NCBI GenBank assembly: GCA_029762535.1
Contig: JARVGK010000029.1
Coordinates: forward strand, 1 to 37,560
Length of the DNA: 37,560 nucleotides
Direction of reading: 5' to 3'
Source: Thermoplasmatota archaeon
GTDB lineage: Archaea > Thermoplasmatota > Penumbrarchaeia > Penumbrarchaeales > Penumbrarchaeaceae
Of the stretch, positions 27,301-33,897 are shown piece after piece. A program made the position numbers and the translations under genes. The notes below the pieces were generated by a model that was not told the origin of the DNA, searched no databases, and was given only the letters and a program-made list of their open reading frames with translations. The stretch's first letter is position 1, and each line of letters begins with the position of its first letter.

Positions 27301-28231
27301 TCGCCCATTCGGAGTAGATGTCCGCCGCATCGTACCAGTCCCCGTGGAAGGTGCCGAGCAGGGCATCGTATGTCATCTCCAGTCCGTTCCCCGGGTATTC
27401 CGGAGGGAATAACTGGAAGTAGGAGGAGAGCCGCCTCTGGGAATCCCAGTCGAGGGAGACCATGTTCAGTTTCTTCGGATATCCTTGTGTATCCTGTGTG
27501 GCCATATACAGTCCTGCCTCATCGGGATCGTAATGGCACATGAACTGCATGGAAACCCCTGCTGGATACATATCCGAGAGATAGAGGGAATCGATATCCA
27601 GAAGCGGGTCCTGAAGGACCAATCCGTCCCCGGTGGGGTAGAAGATAAAGTCATCATCCTGTTCCGGACCTATGGGCCCCATCCCCCAGACGAGCGGGAA
27701 GAAGGCGTACTTGATGACCATCTCCGATCCGCATTCGATATCGAGCCTCATCCTGAACAGGGAGGATCCCTCATCGATCCGGACGTGGATCGAAGTGTTG
27801 AGGTCGAATCCCTTGACCATGGAGTGGTTGATGTACAGATCCCCTCCGGAGGATGAGGTGGTATATTTGTATGATACGGAGGCGGCATCCCACTGGAGGG
27901 CGGCATCGGTGCCCGTCCCCGGATCGTAGAAGAGGGCGTATACTATCGGGGGCACCTCCTTGTCCGGGCGTAGATCGATCCCCGTGGCCTTGTCTATCAA
28001 ACGGTCCAGACCGCCTTTGGTGCCCTTGCTGAAGGATAGCTCGACCAGATCGTTCCCGATACGTACCTCCTGGGCGTCCTCGTCGACGTAGCATGTGTCC
28101 GAGCGGCAGTTTTGTATGAGAATGGGTCCAGATCGAGTGGTCAAACCGGTGATAGCCGATCGTCCAATAATGGATGATAGGATCAGTATCATTGTCGCAA
28201 GAGCATAAATGGAGACTAACCTGTGACGCAT
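24350..28231 (-). CDS. Large cell-surface protein: glycoside-hydrolase-like domain, CARDB, four Peg-like beta domains, C-terminal anchor
   Basis: A 1293-residue secreted protein. It has a signal peptide (MRHRLVSIYALATMILILSS) and a beta-sandwich followed by a TIM-barrel-like region. That region includes GVDVVQIDEFPIGTN near 490 and VVSVEEPCEFYLPY near 545, acidic residues placed as in retaining glycosidases; it reminds me of DUF6259-type hydrolases. A CARDB-like domain follows (about 785-897: SDPGPILTNETIDIHLELIN, LFEDNNKATITLDI). Then come four carboxypeptidase-regulatory-like repeats (about 897-1245, with GxVxDxxGxPIxGAxV patterns). The C-terminal membrane span is at 1258-1282, followed by RRRSEMKEWEE. 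The ATG at 28231 has GGGGAGAT upstream. The likely role is binding and cleaving polysaccharide at the cell surface. The catalytic residues and substrate are unproven. Confidence 0.75.
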   Translation of the reverse strand: MRHRLVSIYALATMILILSSIIGRSAITGLTTRSGPILIQNCRSDTCYVDEDAQEVRIGNDLVELSFSKGTKGGLDRLIDKATGIDLRPDKEVPPIVYALFYDPGTGTDAALQWDAASVSYKYTTSSSGGDLYINHSMVKGFDLNTSIHVRIDEGSSLFRMRLDIECGSEMVIKYAFFPLVWGMGPIGPEQDDDFIFYPTGDGLVLQDPLLDIDSLYLSDMYPAGVSMQFMCHYDPDEAGLYMATQDTQGYPKKLNMVSLDWDSQRRLSSYFQLFPPEYPGNGLEMTYDALLGTFHGDWYDAADIYSEWAMTTPFVSGGKVGIDKDTPEWWLNTSVLSAANRDRGIIHNTLPAIVNMTQEMSDLTDLNTTALIFTWEKEGGWVGPNFFPPAEGEEEFISAMDDLDSTGDHGFVYMSGTVWRITRGDIGYSNWSYFNSTGKPWAALKEDGSVLIDENYATIDWQCARMCPHTQFWHDLVVQNFLECIRLGVDVVQIDEFPIGTNYPCYNASHGHPVGYSRDMSIALGSILQECRNLGRALNPDLVVSVEEPCEFYLPYMDTYVSRDNAEEYMLYPWTKQIYGDRAQFVPAFGYVYHEYITSFGEPLYLGKSYPEVLNEQIERGLARSLVQGEIMSGGGAKQSDIWPGLLQLYDRTSKAAATYGNDYVVQGRMLKPPLLNVPRKQVQWYFGSIGAFGNPFNESAVLNSAWRSQEGAIGHVLVNWIDDPVTFDLDLEAYDLGPGNVSIIKTTNGVRELVRGSVSLPLTLTLTMNPNDVVLVEILRAPDITLDISDPGPILTNETIDIHLELINGGSIMTGLFGLEFSLEGKGILGSVDVSSIRSGSTTSASFQLNTTGFVGSYTLTVEADPGGLVSELFEDNNKATITLDILERPRSTINLLSLDNSTNDPIEGCNVTLTRTDGIEIHLLGRTDPSGHASFPSLVAGPYRIHLNGTGYFNETLDMDLPEGIQRNITVRMDPIPVPVQYRLNGNVTDNITREPLEGVEITLSPSMPGSISPVLAWTNTSGCFQLEGIPEGNYVLNGFKEGYFNRTIEIFIPIGSRSIDIALDPIPPVVTTGILRGSILNEEGDPIVGADVSLWPLGISIRTGEDGTYRFDAVPQGAFTLNATAEGYISMEVQVTILAGIVLYNNITLDRAPEPPIVLGSIEGKVTDPEGRPIGGARIRDVDNLTLAMSGSDGSYSITDLEPGVYSYTVWAEGFEPKGTGEIFVNGTEQIVNIIMEPVKDGIRSPDGPEKDLPIAIIISSILILLAVIALIAVYMIFRRRSEMKEWEE

Positions 28232-28292
28232 GATGATCTCCCCGTTCCCTTAATCCTGATGCGGGAAATTAAATGGACCATCTTTTGATAAG

Positions 28293-28308
28293 GTATAAAT
28301 AATAAACC
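28293..28308 (-). promoter_or_regulatory. TATA-like box for the surface-protein gene
   Basis: Minus strand GGTTTATTATTTATA. It lies 62-77 bp ahead of the ATG at 28231; a start near 28270 would leave a leader of about 40 nt carrying GGGGAGAT. It is one of the most AT-rich spots in this part of the window. Confidence 0.5.
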
Positions 28309-28443
28309 TTTTCAATATCGAAAGATTCGAACCTCTCATCGACTGAGAGCAAACGGTTCTATGGATGGATAATTATCCGCCCTATTATCGAGCCAATGAT
28401 CGATGCTCCCCTTGTCGACCCGGTTGAGGACCATCGATCTGTG
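28309..28443. other. Intergenic stretch with a 6-bp hairpin
   Basis: No gene is seen here. CTCTCA-TCGAC-TGAGAG at 28333-28349 can form a 6-bp stem with a 5-nt loop. It lies about 95 bp past the ferredoxin stop and just upstream of the surface-protein promoter. It may be a transcription end or a regulatory stem. No T-run follows on the minus strand, so a terminator is doubtful. Confidence 0.3.
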
Positions 28444-28668
28444 TCAGCATGTCGAATGAACGATCGCATGGTTCGGGCATGCGTTGACGCATGCGCAGCA
28501 TGATATGCACATCTCGATGTCCACGCAGTCCGCCTTTCCCTCGTCCAGGATCAGGATCCTCATGGGGCATGCCTGGACGCATTCGCCGGATCCCGTGCAT
28601 CTGTCAAGATCCACGGTCCAGGTGATGTCCGGATCCAGTCCGTTCGATGTATAGCTTCTCGTCGTCAT
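28444..28668 (-). CDS. Two-cluster ferredoxin with a Cys-to-Ser change in the first motif
   Basis: A 74-residue ferredoxin. Motif 2 is regular: CISCCACVNACPNHAI. Motif 1 reads CTGSGECVQACP, so the second cysteine is serine (codon TCC). In seven-iron ferredoxins such as those of Sulfolobus, the same position is often Asp and the first cluster is [3Fe-4S] or loses one iron easily. The start at 28668 has GGAGG 9 bp upstream. It follows an acyl-CoA dehydrogenase gene by 18 bp on the same strand and is probably co-transcribed. It may carry electrons for that dehydrogenase or for the Hdr system, but nothing in the sequence decides this. Confidence 0.85.
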   Translation of the reverse strand: MTTRSYTSNGLDPDITWTVDLDRCTGSGECVQACPMRILILDEGKADCVDIEMCISCCACVNACPNHAIVHSTC

Positions 28669-28686
28669 GTAATATGCCTCCGGATA

Positions 28687-29826
28687 TCATCTCAGGAGCG
28701 AACTAGAGATCACGAGTTTCTGCACCTCGGAGGTTCCCTCGTAGATCTCCGTGATCTTGGCGTCGCGGTATATCCTCTCGATGGCGTGGTCCTTCATGTA
28801 GCCGTAGCCCCCGTGGATCTGAAGCGAACTGTTGGCGCACCATACTGCGGTCTCGCTAGATAGGAGCTTTGCCATGGCCGCGTCCTTGCCGAAGCGTCCC
28901 CCCTTGTCCTTGAGGTATGCCGCTTTGTAGGTCAAGAGCCTCGAGGCCTCGATTCTGGTCGCCATCTCGGCGATCTGCCACTGTATCGCCTGGAGGCTCG
29001 CGATGGGCGCCCCGAACTGCACCCTGGTCTTCGAATATTTCACCGCCTCGTCAAGAGCCGCCTGGGCGATCCCCACGGCCTGGGCCGCGATCCCGACCCT
29101 GCCCCCGTCGATGGCGGCAAGCGCCATCTTGAAGCCGTCTCCCATCTTTCCAAGGACGTTCTCCTTCGGGACCTCCATGTCCGTGAAGATCAGCTCGGAA
29201 GTGTGGGAGCCGTGTATCCCCATCTTCTCGAGGAGATCCCCCACCTTGAAGCCCTTGAAGCTCTTCTCAACGATGAAGGCCGTGATCCCCCTGGCCCCGG
29301 CCCCCGGATCGGTCTTTGCGAAAACGATGATGGTCCCGGCAACGGGACCCCCGGTTATGAAGGTCTTGGTACCGTTGATAACGTAATGGTCCCCTTCCAG
29401 GACCGCGGTGGAGCTCATCGATCCGAGGTCCGATCCCGCCTCGGGCTCGGTCCCCGCGAAGCCGCCGTAAACCTCGCCCCGCGCAAGGGGCGGGACGTAT
29501 CTCGAGATCTGCTCCGGGGTGCCGTAATTCATTATCATCAGCGGGGCGAAGGAGTTATGCACCGTTAACAGCGCTCCGGTAGCGGCGCATCTCCTTGAGA
29601 TCTCCTCCACGATGATGGCGTAGGCCATGGAATCCAATCCCGCCCCGCCGTTCTCCTTCGGGACCATGATCCCCATGTATCCCAGGGCCGCAAGCTTCTC
29701 CATGTTGGCCTTGGGATATTCTCCGCTCCGGTCTATCTCGGCCGCGTGCGGGGCGATCTCCTTATCCGCGAATTCGGATACCGCTGTCCTGACGGCGCTG
29801 TGGCCTTCGTCCATTTCGAGCTTCAT
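28687..29826 (-). CDS. Acyl-CoA dehydrogenase (short-chain type)
   Basis: A 379-residue acyl-CoA dehydrogenase, the same length as the one at 18322-19461 and very similar to it. Shared landmarks are FAGTEPEAGSDLGS, FITGGPVAG, QAIQWQIAEMATRIEASR, QIHGGYGYMKDHAIER and IYEGTSEV, with the base at Glu363. It would oxidise a short acyl-CoA and reduce ETF. No ribosome site is clear ahead of the ATG at 29826. The only TATA-like sequence lies about 30 bp upstream, so the messenger may be leaderless. The ferredoxin gene follows. Substrate preference relative to its paralogue is unknown. Confidence 0.94.
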   Translation of the reverse strand: MKLEMDEGHSAVRTAVSEFADKEIAPHAAEIDRSGEYPKANMEKLAALGYMGIMVPKENGGAGLDSMAYAIIVEEISRRCAATGALLTVHNSFAPLMIMNYGTPEQISRYVPPLARGEVYGGFAGTEPEAGSDLGSMSSTAVLEGDHYVINGTKTFITGGPVAGTIIVFAKTDPGAGARGITAFIVEKSFKGFKVGDLLEKMGIHGSHTSELIFTDMEVPKENVLGKMGDGFKMALAAIDGGRVGIAAQAVGIAQAALDEAVKYSKTRVQFGAPIASLQAIQWQIAEMATRIEASRLLTYKAAYLKDKGGRFGKDAAMAKLLSSETAVWCANSSLQIHGGYGYMKDHAIERIYRDAKITEIYEGTSEVQKLVISSSLLR

Positions 29827-29848
29827 GAGAGGTGCAACCCTGAGCTTT

Positions 29849-29862
29849 CATTTATCTTTTAC
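29849..29862 (-). promoter_or_regulatory. TATA-like element for the acyl-CoA dehydrogenase-ferredoxin pair
   Basis: Minus strand GTAAAAGATAAATG, centred about 30 bp before the start codon. This spacing predicts a leaderless or nearly leaderless transcript and agrees with the missing ribosome site. Confidence 0.35.
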
Positions 29863-29891
29863 GTGAAGTTGAGAGGTGAATACTGTACAAA

Positions 29892-29900
29892 TAGTTATAT
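29892..29900 (+). promoter_or_regulatory. Possible TATA-like element for the long acyl-CoA dehydrogenase
   Basis: TAGTTATAT lies 87-95 bp before the ATG at 29987. It would give a leader of about 65 nt containing GGGTGA. It is weaker than the other boxes. Confidence 0.25.
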
Positions 29901-29986
29901 CGAAGCGCCTCTTTTCGGAGGAAAGGACGCCCCATAAGTGAGATGTCGGGCGTTACAACGAATTACATGCAGGGCCGGGTGAAGTC

Positions 29987-31633
29987 ATGGTCGGGCTTGA
30001 GGACGAGATGAGAGAGATGCTGTTGAACGGGATCAGGGAATACGCCGCGAGGAACTTCCCTGTCGAATACCTCCTTAAGATGGACAGGGAGGGCGAGCTT
30101 CCCAAGGAGAAGATCAAGGAGATGTACGACCCTACCAAGTTAGGGATCCACCTGCTCCTCGTACCGCAGGAGTTCGGGGGATTCGGCGCCGGCAACTACG
30201 ACATGTACAAGGTATGCGAGACGCTCGCGGGGATCGATCTCGGATTGGCCACGTCCGTATTCTCGACGTTCTTGGGCCTCGATCCCATAAGGGTCGGAGG
30301 CACCCCCGAGCAGCGGAGCAAATGGTTCGGCAGGGTCGCGGCCGAGGGCCTCCTCTGCGCCTACGGTGCCACGGAGGCGGAAGCCGGAAGCGATCTGGGA
30401 TCCCTCAAGACCATCGCCGTGCCCGTGATAGAGGATGGCAAGACGGTGGGCTACAGGATATCGGGGAACAAGCAGTGGATCTCCAACGCGGGCATGGCGG
30501 ACCTCTACCTCATCCTGGCCAGGGACACCAAGGCGGTAGGATGGTTCATTGTCGAGAGAGGGGCCGAGGGCATGGAGTTCAACAACCCCGAGGACAAGCA
30601 CGGGATCAGGCTCGCCAACACCGTCGCCTTCTCGATGGATAACGTTTACGTCCCCCTCGAGAACCTCGTGGGCATGGAGGAGGGCCAGGGCCTCACACAG
30701 GCCCAGGCGGTCTTCGCGAACACCCGGTTGATGGTGGCTGCGTTCGGCCTGGGGTGCGGATGGGAGGCCCTGGGAAGGGCCATATCATATTCGCAGGGCA
30801 GGATCCAGGCCGGAGGGCCGCTATCCGAGAAGCAGGGATACATGCACAAGCTGATAGTCCCCCATGCCGTAAAACTGGAGGCGGCCAGGGCATACATAGA
30901 GGAGGTCGCATTCCGCCTCGACAAGGGCGGGGAGGCGGACCTCTCGACCGAAGGGGCCATAGCCAAGCTCAGCGCCTCGGAGTCGGGTAACGCGGCGGCG
31001 GAAGCCTCGATCCAGGCCATGGGCGGTTACGGCTACGTCCGCGAGATGGTTGTCGAGAAGGTCAAGAGGGACGTCCGAATAACGATGATATACGAGGGGA
31101 CCTCAGAGATCCTCGAGATGACCATCGCCAGGAACAGATGGCAGGAGCATCTCAAGAGCAGGTCCCAGTTCTACAACGCCATGGCCGCGGATATGGAAGC
31201 TCTCCATGCGAAGGATCCGCGCGTTGGCGCGGACGTCTGCGCTCTGGGACTGAGGGCTCTGAACGCGGTCTTCGAGCACTGCAGGGTCCAGAAGCTTACA
31301 AGGAACCAGCACGTCCTGATGCGCCTGGGAGAACTATCCTGCCTTGGCGAGACATCCGCCGCCTTCTGCCGCGCGGCAGCCTCGGAGAACTATTCCAGGG
31401 CCATCAGGTTCGACAGGCACTCCTGGCAGTCAATGTCGAGGCTGCATTCGAGGAACTCTGCCCAGGCGATCGCCGAGAAGGGTATCGAGATGATAATCGG
31501 TTACGGCAGCGCCTCGGCATCCGCACTTTCATCCGAGATGAACCTGGCGAAGATATTGGATGCGGGATCGGGCACGATGGACGATATGGATATCGCCAGC
31601 GAAGCCTTGAAGAAGGCCTTCAAGAAGACCTGA
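29987..31633 (+). CDS. Long acyl-CoA dehydrogenase with a C-terminal extension
   Basis: A 548-residue member of the acyl-CoA dehydrogenase family. The core (1-385) has YGATEAEAGSDLGS (126-139), QWISNAGMADLY, QAMGGYGYVREMVVEK and MIYEGTSEI with Glu370 as probable base. Residues 390-548 form an extra helical domain, as in very-long-chain and ACAD9-like enzymes and their bacterial relatives. It probably acts on another acyl-CoA class than the 379-residue enzymes. The ATG at 29987 has GGGTGA 8 bp ahead. Its stop TGA abuts the convergent stop of the next gene with no spacer. Confidence 0.92.
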   Translation: MVGLEDEMREMLLNGIREYAARNFPVEYLLKMDREGELPKEKIKEMYDPTKLGIHLLLVPQEFGGFGAGNYDMYKVCETLAGIDLGLATSVFSTFLGLDPIRVGGTPEQRSKWFGRVAAEGLLCAYGATEAEAGSDLGSLKTIAVPVIEDGKTVGYRISGNKQWISNAGMADLYLILARDTKAVGWFIVERGAEGMEFNNPEDKHGIRLANTVAFSMDNVYVPLENLVGMEEGQGLTQAQAVFANTRLMVAAFGLGCGWEALGRAISYSQGRIQAGGPLSEKQGYMHKLIVPHAVKLEAARAYIEEVAFRLDKGGEADLSTEGAIAKLSASESGNAAAEASIQAMGGYGYVREMVVEKVKRDVRITMIYEGTSEILEMTIARNRWQEHLKSRSQFYNAMAADMEALHAKDPRVGADVCALGLRALNAVFEHCRVQKLTRNQHVLMRLGELSCLGETSAAFCRAAASENYSRAIRFDRHSWQSMSRLHSRNSAQAIAEKGIEMIIGYGSASASALSSEMNLAKILDAGSGTMDDMDIASEALKKAFKKT

Positions 31634-31951
31634 TCATCGATACCTGGTGTATCTGTCCAGCAGCCGGCAGAGCCTGTCGGAGGTATCGCTGGATATTGCA
31701 TCCTTCTCTTTGTTCTCGATTATATAGTCCTTGGCGTCCTGTATGGACATCTTGGAGGATTTTGCGATGAGTGAGGCCTTGAAGGAACCCAGGAGATTGT
31801 CCTCGATGTCGGAGCGGGAGAGGATCTCGTTGAGATCGTACTTGAAATATTCGAACTTACCAAGGTTGAGCATGGGTCGGCGGTCCCTCTCTCCGGGGTT
31901 AATCTTCTTCTTGTTGAACCGGTTTGGGCCCTTTCCGCCGAATCTTGCCAT
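31634..31951 (-). CDS. Small conserved-looking hypothetical protein
   Basis: Not recognised. A 105-residue protein with a basic, Gly-rich start (MARFGGKGPNRFNKKKINPG) that could bind nucleic acid. A mostly helical, charged remainder follows (for example LSRSDIEDNLLGSFKASLIA). The start at 31951 is chosen because GAGGTAA lies 6 bp upstream and a TATA-like box precedes it; 32 more in-frame codons upstream run through that promoter. It ends head-to-head with the long acyl-CoA dehydrogenase (TGATCA contains both stops). Its own promoter suggests an independent role. Confidence 0.7.
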   Translation of the reverse strand: MARFGGKGPNRFNKKKINPGERDRRPMLNLGKFEYFKYDLNEILSRSDIEDNLLGSFKASLIAKSSKMSIQDAKDYIIENKEKDAISSDTSDRLCRLLDRYTRYR

Positions 31952-31986
31952 GTTGTTTACCTCGGGCGTTCCTATCATCCTCTCCC

Positions 31987-31999
31987 TTAAATAATTATT
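31987..31999 (-). promoter_or_regulatory. TATA-like box for the small hypothetical gene
   Basis: Minus strand AATAATTATTTAA, about 40 bp before the ATG at 31951, in the 125-bp gap between the two minus-strand genes. A start near 31968 would give a leader of about 17 nt holding GAGGTAA. Confidence 0.5.
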
Positions 32000-32076
32000 G
32001 TAGCATGGCTGGTCGCTCGTATCTGCTTCATTTCCCCGTAAGATCATGATGGGAATTCGGCCTTTTCCGCCGTATC

Positions 32077-33429
32077 CTACGGCAGATCCCTCTCCAATTC
32101 CGTTATGGAACGCTCAAGTATGTTCAACATGAGATCGATCTCGTCCTCCGTTATGATGTACGGCGGGGCTAGCATTATGTGGTCCCCGCCGTCGACGATG
32201 GACGACACCCTTCCCGGATAGACGTAGAGACCGTTCCTGAGGCAAATCCTCTGAAGTCTGGATCCCAGTCCCAGTTCCTCCGGGAACGGTTTCTTGCCCC
32301 TTCGATCCTTCACGAACTCGATCCCTGCCAGAAGGCCCACGCACCTGACGTCCCCGACGATCTTGTGCGATCTCAGCTCCTTGAGCCCCTTCAACAGGTA
32401 TTCGCCAAGACGGGCGACCCTCTCAACAAGACGATCCTCCTCGATTATCTTGAGGACCTCCAATCCCACCGCGGCAGAGAGGGGGTTGCCACCGAAGGTA
32501 TGCCCGTGAATGAACGAATGCGTGGGAGATGCCGAGATCACGTCGTATATACTCTCATCGATGATGAGAGCGCCAAGGGGCGAATATCCGCTGGAGATCC
32601 CTTTGGACAGGGCCATCATGTCCGGGAACACCTCGTAATGCTCCATGGCGAAGAACTTACCCGTCCTGCCGAACCCCGTCATGACCTCGTCCGCAATGAA
32701 GAGTATGTCGTACTTGTGGCAGATCCTCTGAATTATTCGATAATAGCCCTTGGGCGGTGCTACGGCCGGGGCCGAAGCTCCTATTATCGGTTCGGCTATG
32801 AAGGCGGAGATGTTCTCGGGATCCTCCGCGACGATGGCGCGCTCCAGGTCGTGGGCGCATTCGAACTCGCACCTTTTCGGGGTCTTCTGGAAGGGGCATC
32901 GCCAGCAGTATGGGGTCGTGATCCTCGGATACGGGGTGAGATATGGAAGGTAGAGCTTTCTTCTGGGATAATGCCCCGTCATGGAGAGCGCGCCGATGGT
33001 AGCGCCGTGGTAGGAGGTGGTCCTCGATATAATCTTGAATTTCTGGGGATTCCCGTTCTCTATGTGATACTGCCGGGCGAGCTTGAGCGAGGCCTCGACC
33101 GCCTCGCTCCCGCCGGAGGCGAAATAGACGCGGTTCAATCTCCTGGGGGTGATCTTCGCCAGCTCGTGGGATAATCGAAGTATCGGCTCGTTGGTGAAGG
33201 TCGAAAGATGCGTGAAGGCGACCTTCTTGGCCTGATCGTTCAGCGCCTTGATCACCCTCTCGTTGTTGTGGCCGAGGCATACGACCGCAGCCCCGGCCGC
33301 GCCGTCGATGATCCTGTTGCCGTTGCTGTCGTAGAGGTATATGCCCTCCGCCCTGTCGATGAGGGTGTACTTCTTCGACAGGTTCCGGTAGAAGATATGG
33401 CCCTGCGGGACCCCGTTTATGCTATCCAT
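32077..33429 (-). CDS. Class III (omega) aminotransferase, PLP-dependent
   Basis: A 450-residue class III aminotransferase that moves amino groups between an omega-amino acid or amine and a keto acid. Landmarks are FASGGSEAVEASLKLAR (103-119), SYHGATIGALS (139-149), DEVMTGFGRTGKFFA (Asp247) and the PLP lysine Lys276 in ALSKGISSGYSPLGA. The cysteine group CWRCPFQKTPKRCEFEC (Cys175, 178, 187, 191) is a known variant insert of this family and may bind metal. Substrates could include GABA, beta-alanine, other beta-amino acids or 3-aminobutyryl-CoA-like compounds; sequence alone does not tell. Its start overlaps the end of the cupin gene by 8 bp, so the two are co-transcribed. Confidence 0.93.
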   Translation of the reverse strand: MDSINGVPQGHIFYRNLSKKYTLIDRAEGIYLYDSNGNRIIDGAAGAAVVCLGHNNERVIKALNDQAKKVAFTHLSTFTNEPILRLSHELAKITPRRLNRVYFASGGSEAVEASLKLARQYHIENGNPQKFKIISRTTSYHGATIGALSMTGHYPRRKLYLPYLTPYPRITTPYCWRCPFQKTPKRCEFECAHDLERAIVAEDPENISAFIAEPIIGASAPAVAPPKGYYRIIQRICHKYDILFIADEVMTGFGRTGKFFAMEHYEVFPDMMALSKGISSGYSPLGALIIDESIYDVISASPTHSFIHGHTFGGNPLSAAVGLEVLKIIEEDRLVERVARLGEYLLKGLKELRSHKIVGDVRCVGLLAGIEFVKDRRGKKPFPEELGLGSRLQRICLRNGLYVYPGRVSSIVDGGDHIMLAPPYIITEDEIDLMLNILERSITELERDLP

Positions 33430-33754
33430 TCATAAGACCTCTCTTTGGCGGGGTATAGACGTTCAACGTAACGGCGTCCGAACCACTCCTGTTCGTAGCG
33501 CTGTGGTGGGCCCCTCCAGGTATATGGACCAGGTCGCCGGACCCGAACGTGGAGGTAGAACCTCCGATAGTGAACTTCAGCTCCCCCTCGATGCCGATCG
33601 TGAGCTGCTCCTCGGTATGGGAATGGTCCTCGAAAACGGATCCTGGAGCGTAGCGGTAACGTATGACCTGCAGGGATCCAGCCGTGAAAACGCGCCTGAA
33701 TACCCCCGGTCTGGTCTCGATCTCCTTGATATTTTCCCATCGGATCGGATCCAT
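33422..33754 (-). CDS. Cupin-domain protein
   Basis: A 110-residue single cupin. Motif 1 is HSHTEEQLTIGIEGELKFTI, with probable metal ligands His44, His46 and Glu50, and motif 2 GDLVHIPGGAHHSA contributes His84. Such small cupins act as isomerases, dioxygenases or ligand sensors. The start at 33754 is chosen because a TATA-like box lies 44-52 bp ahead; the 48 extra in-frame codons upstream would span that promoter. It leads a two-gene unit with the class III aminotransferase, and the shared transcript suggests a linked amino-compound pathway. Function unknown. Confidence 0.85.
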   Translation of the reverse strand: MDPIRWENIKEIETRPGVFRRVFTAGSLQVIRYRYAPGSVFEDHSHTEEQLTIGIEGELKFTIGGSTSTFGSGDLVHIPGGAHHSATNRSGSDAVTLNVYTPPKRGLMNG

Positions 33755-33797
33755 GAATAACACCGCGAAGCGTCTTTTCGGGGTATCGGCCTCTTCA

Positions 33798-33806
33798 TAG
33801 ATAAAT
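33798..33806 (-). promoter_or_regulatory. TATA-like box for the cupin-aminotransferase unit
   Basis: Minus strand ATTTATCTA, about 48 bp ahead of the chosen cupin start, predicts a leader of roughly 20 nt. It supports the shorter cupin protein. Confidence 0.4.
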
Positions 33807-33856
33807 GTCCGGGAATACGGGATCGTCGGGATCGAGGGGGATTTTTCAGCGGTCAA

Positions 33857-33869
33857 CGTTATTAATCGG
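33857..33869 (+). promoter_or_regulatory. TATA-like box for the fourth acyl-CoA dehydrogenase
   Basis: CGTTATTAATCGG, centred about 35 bp before the ATG at 33898. The leader would be about 9 nt; GGTGAG lies just before the start codon. Confidence 0.45.
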
Positions 33870-33897
33870 AAGGATATGATATGGTAAGGGTGAGACA

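Noticed and set aside
28320..28440. Possible minus-strand tRNA, because GGTTCGAATC (T-loop-like) occurs near 28323-28332 beside a stem like a variable arm.
   Set aside because: The T-stem pairs badly, and no matching acceptor stem, D-arm or anticodon arm could be drawn.
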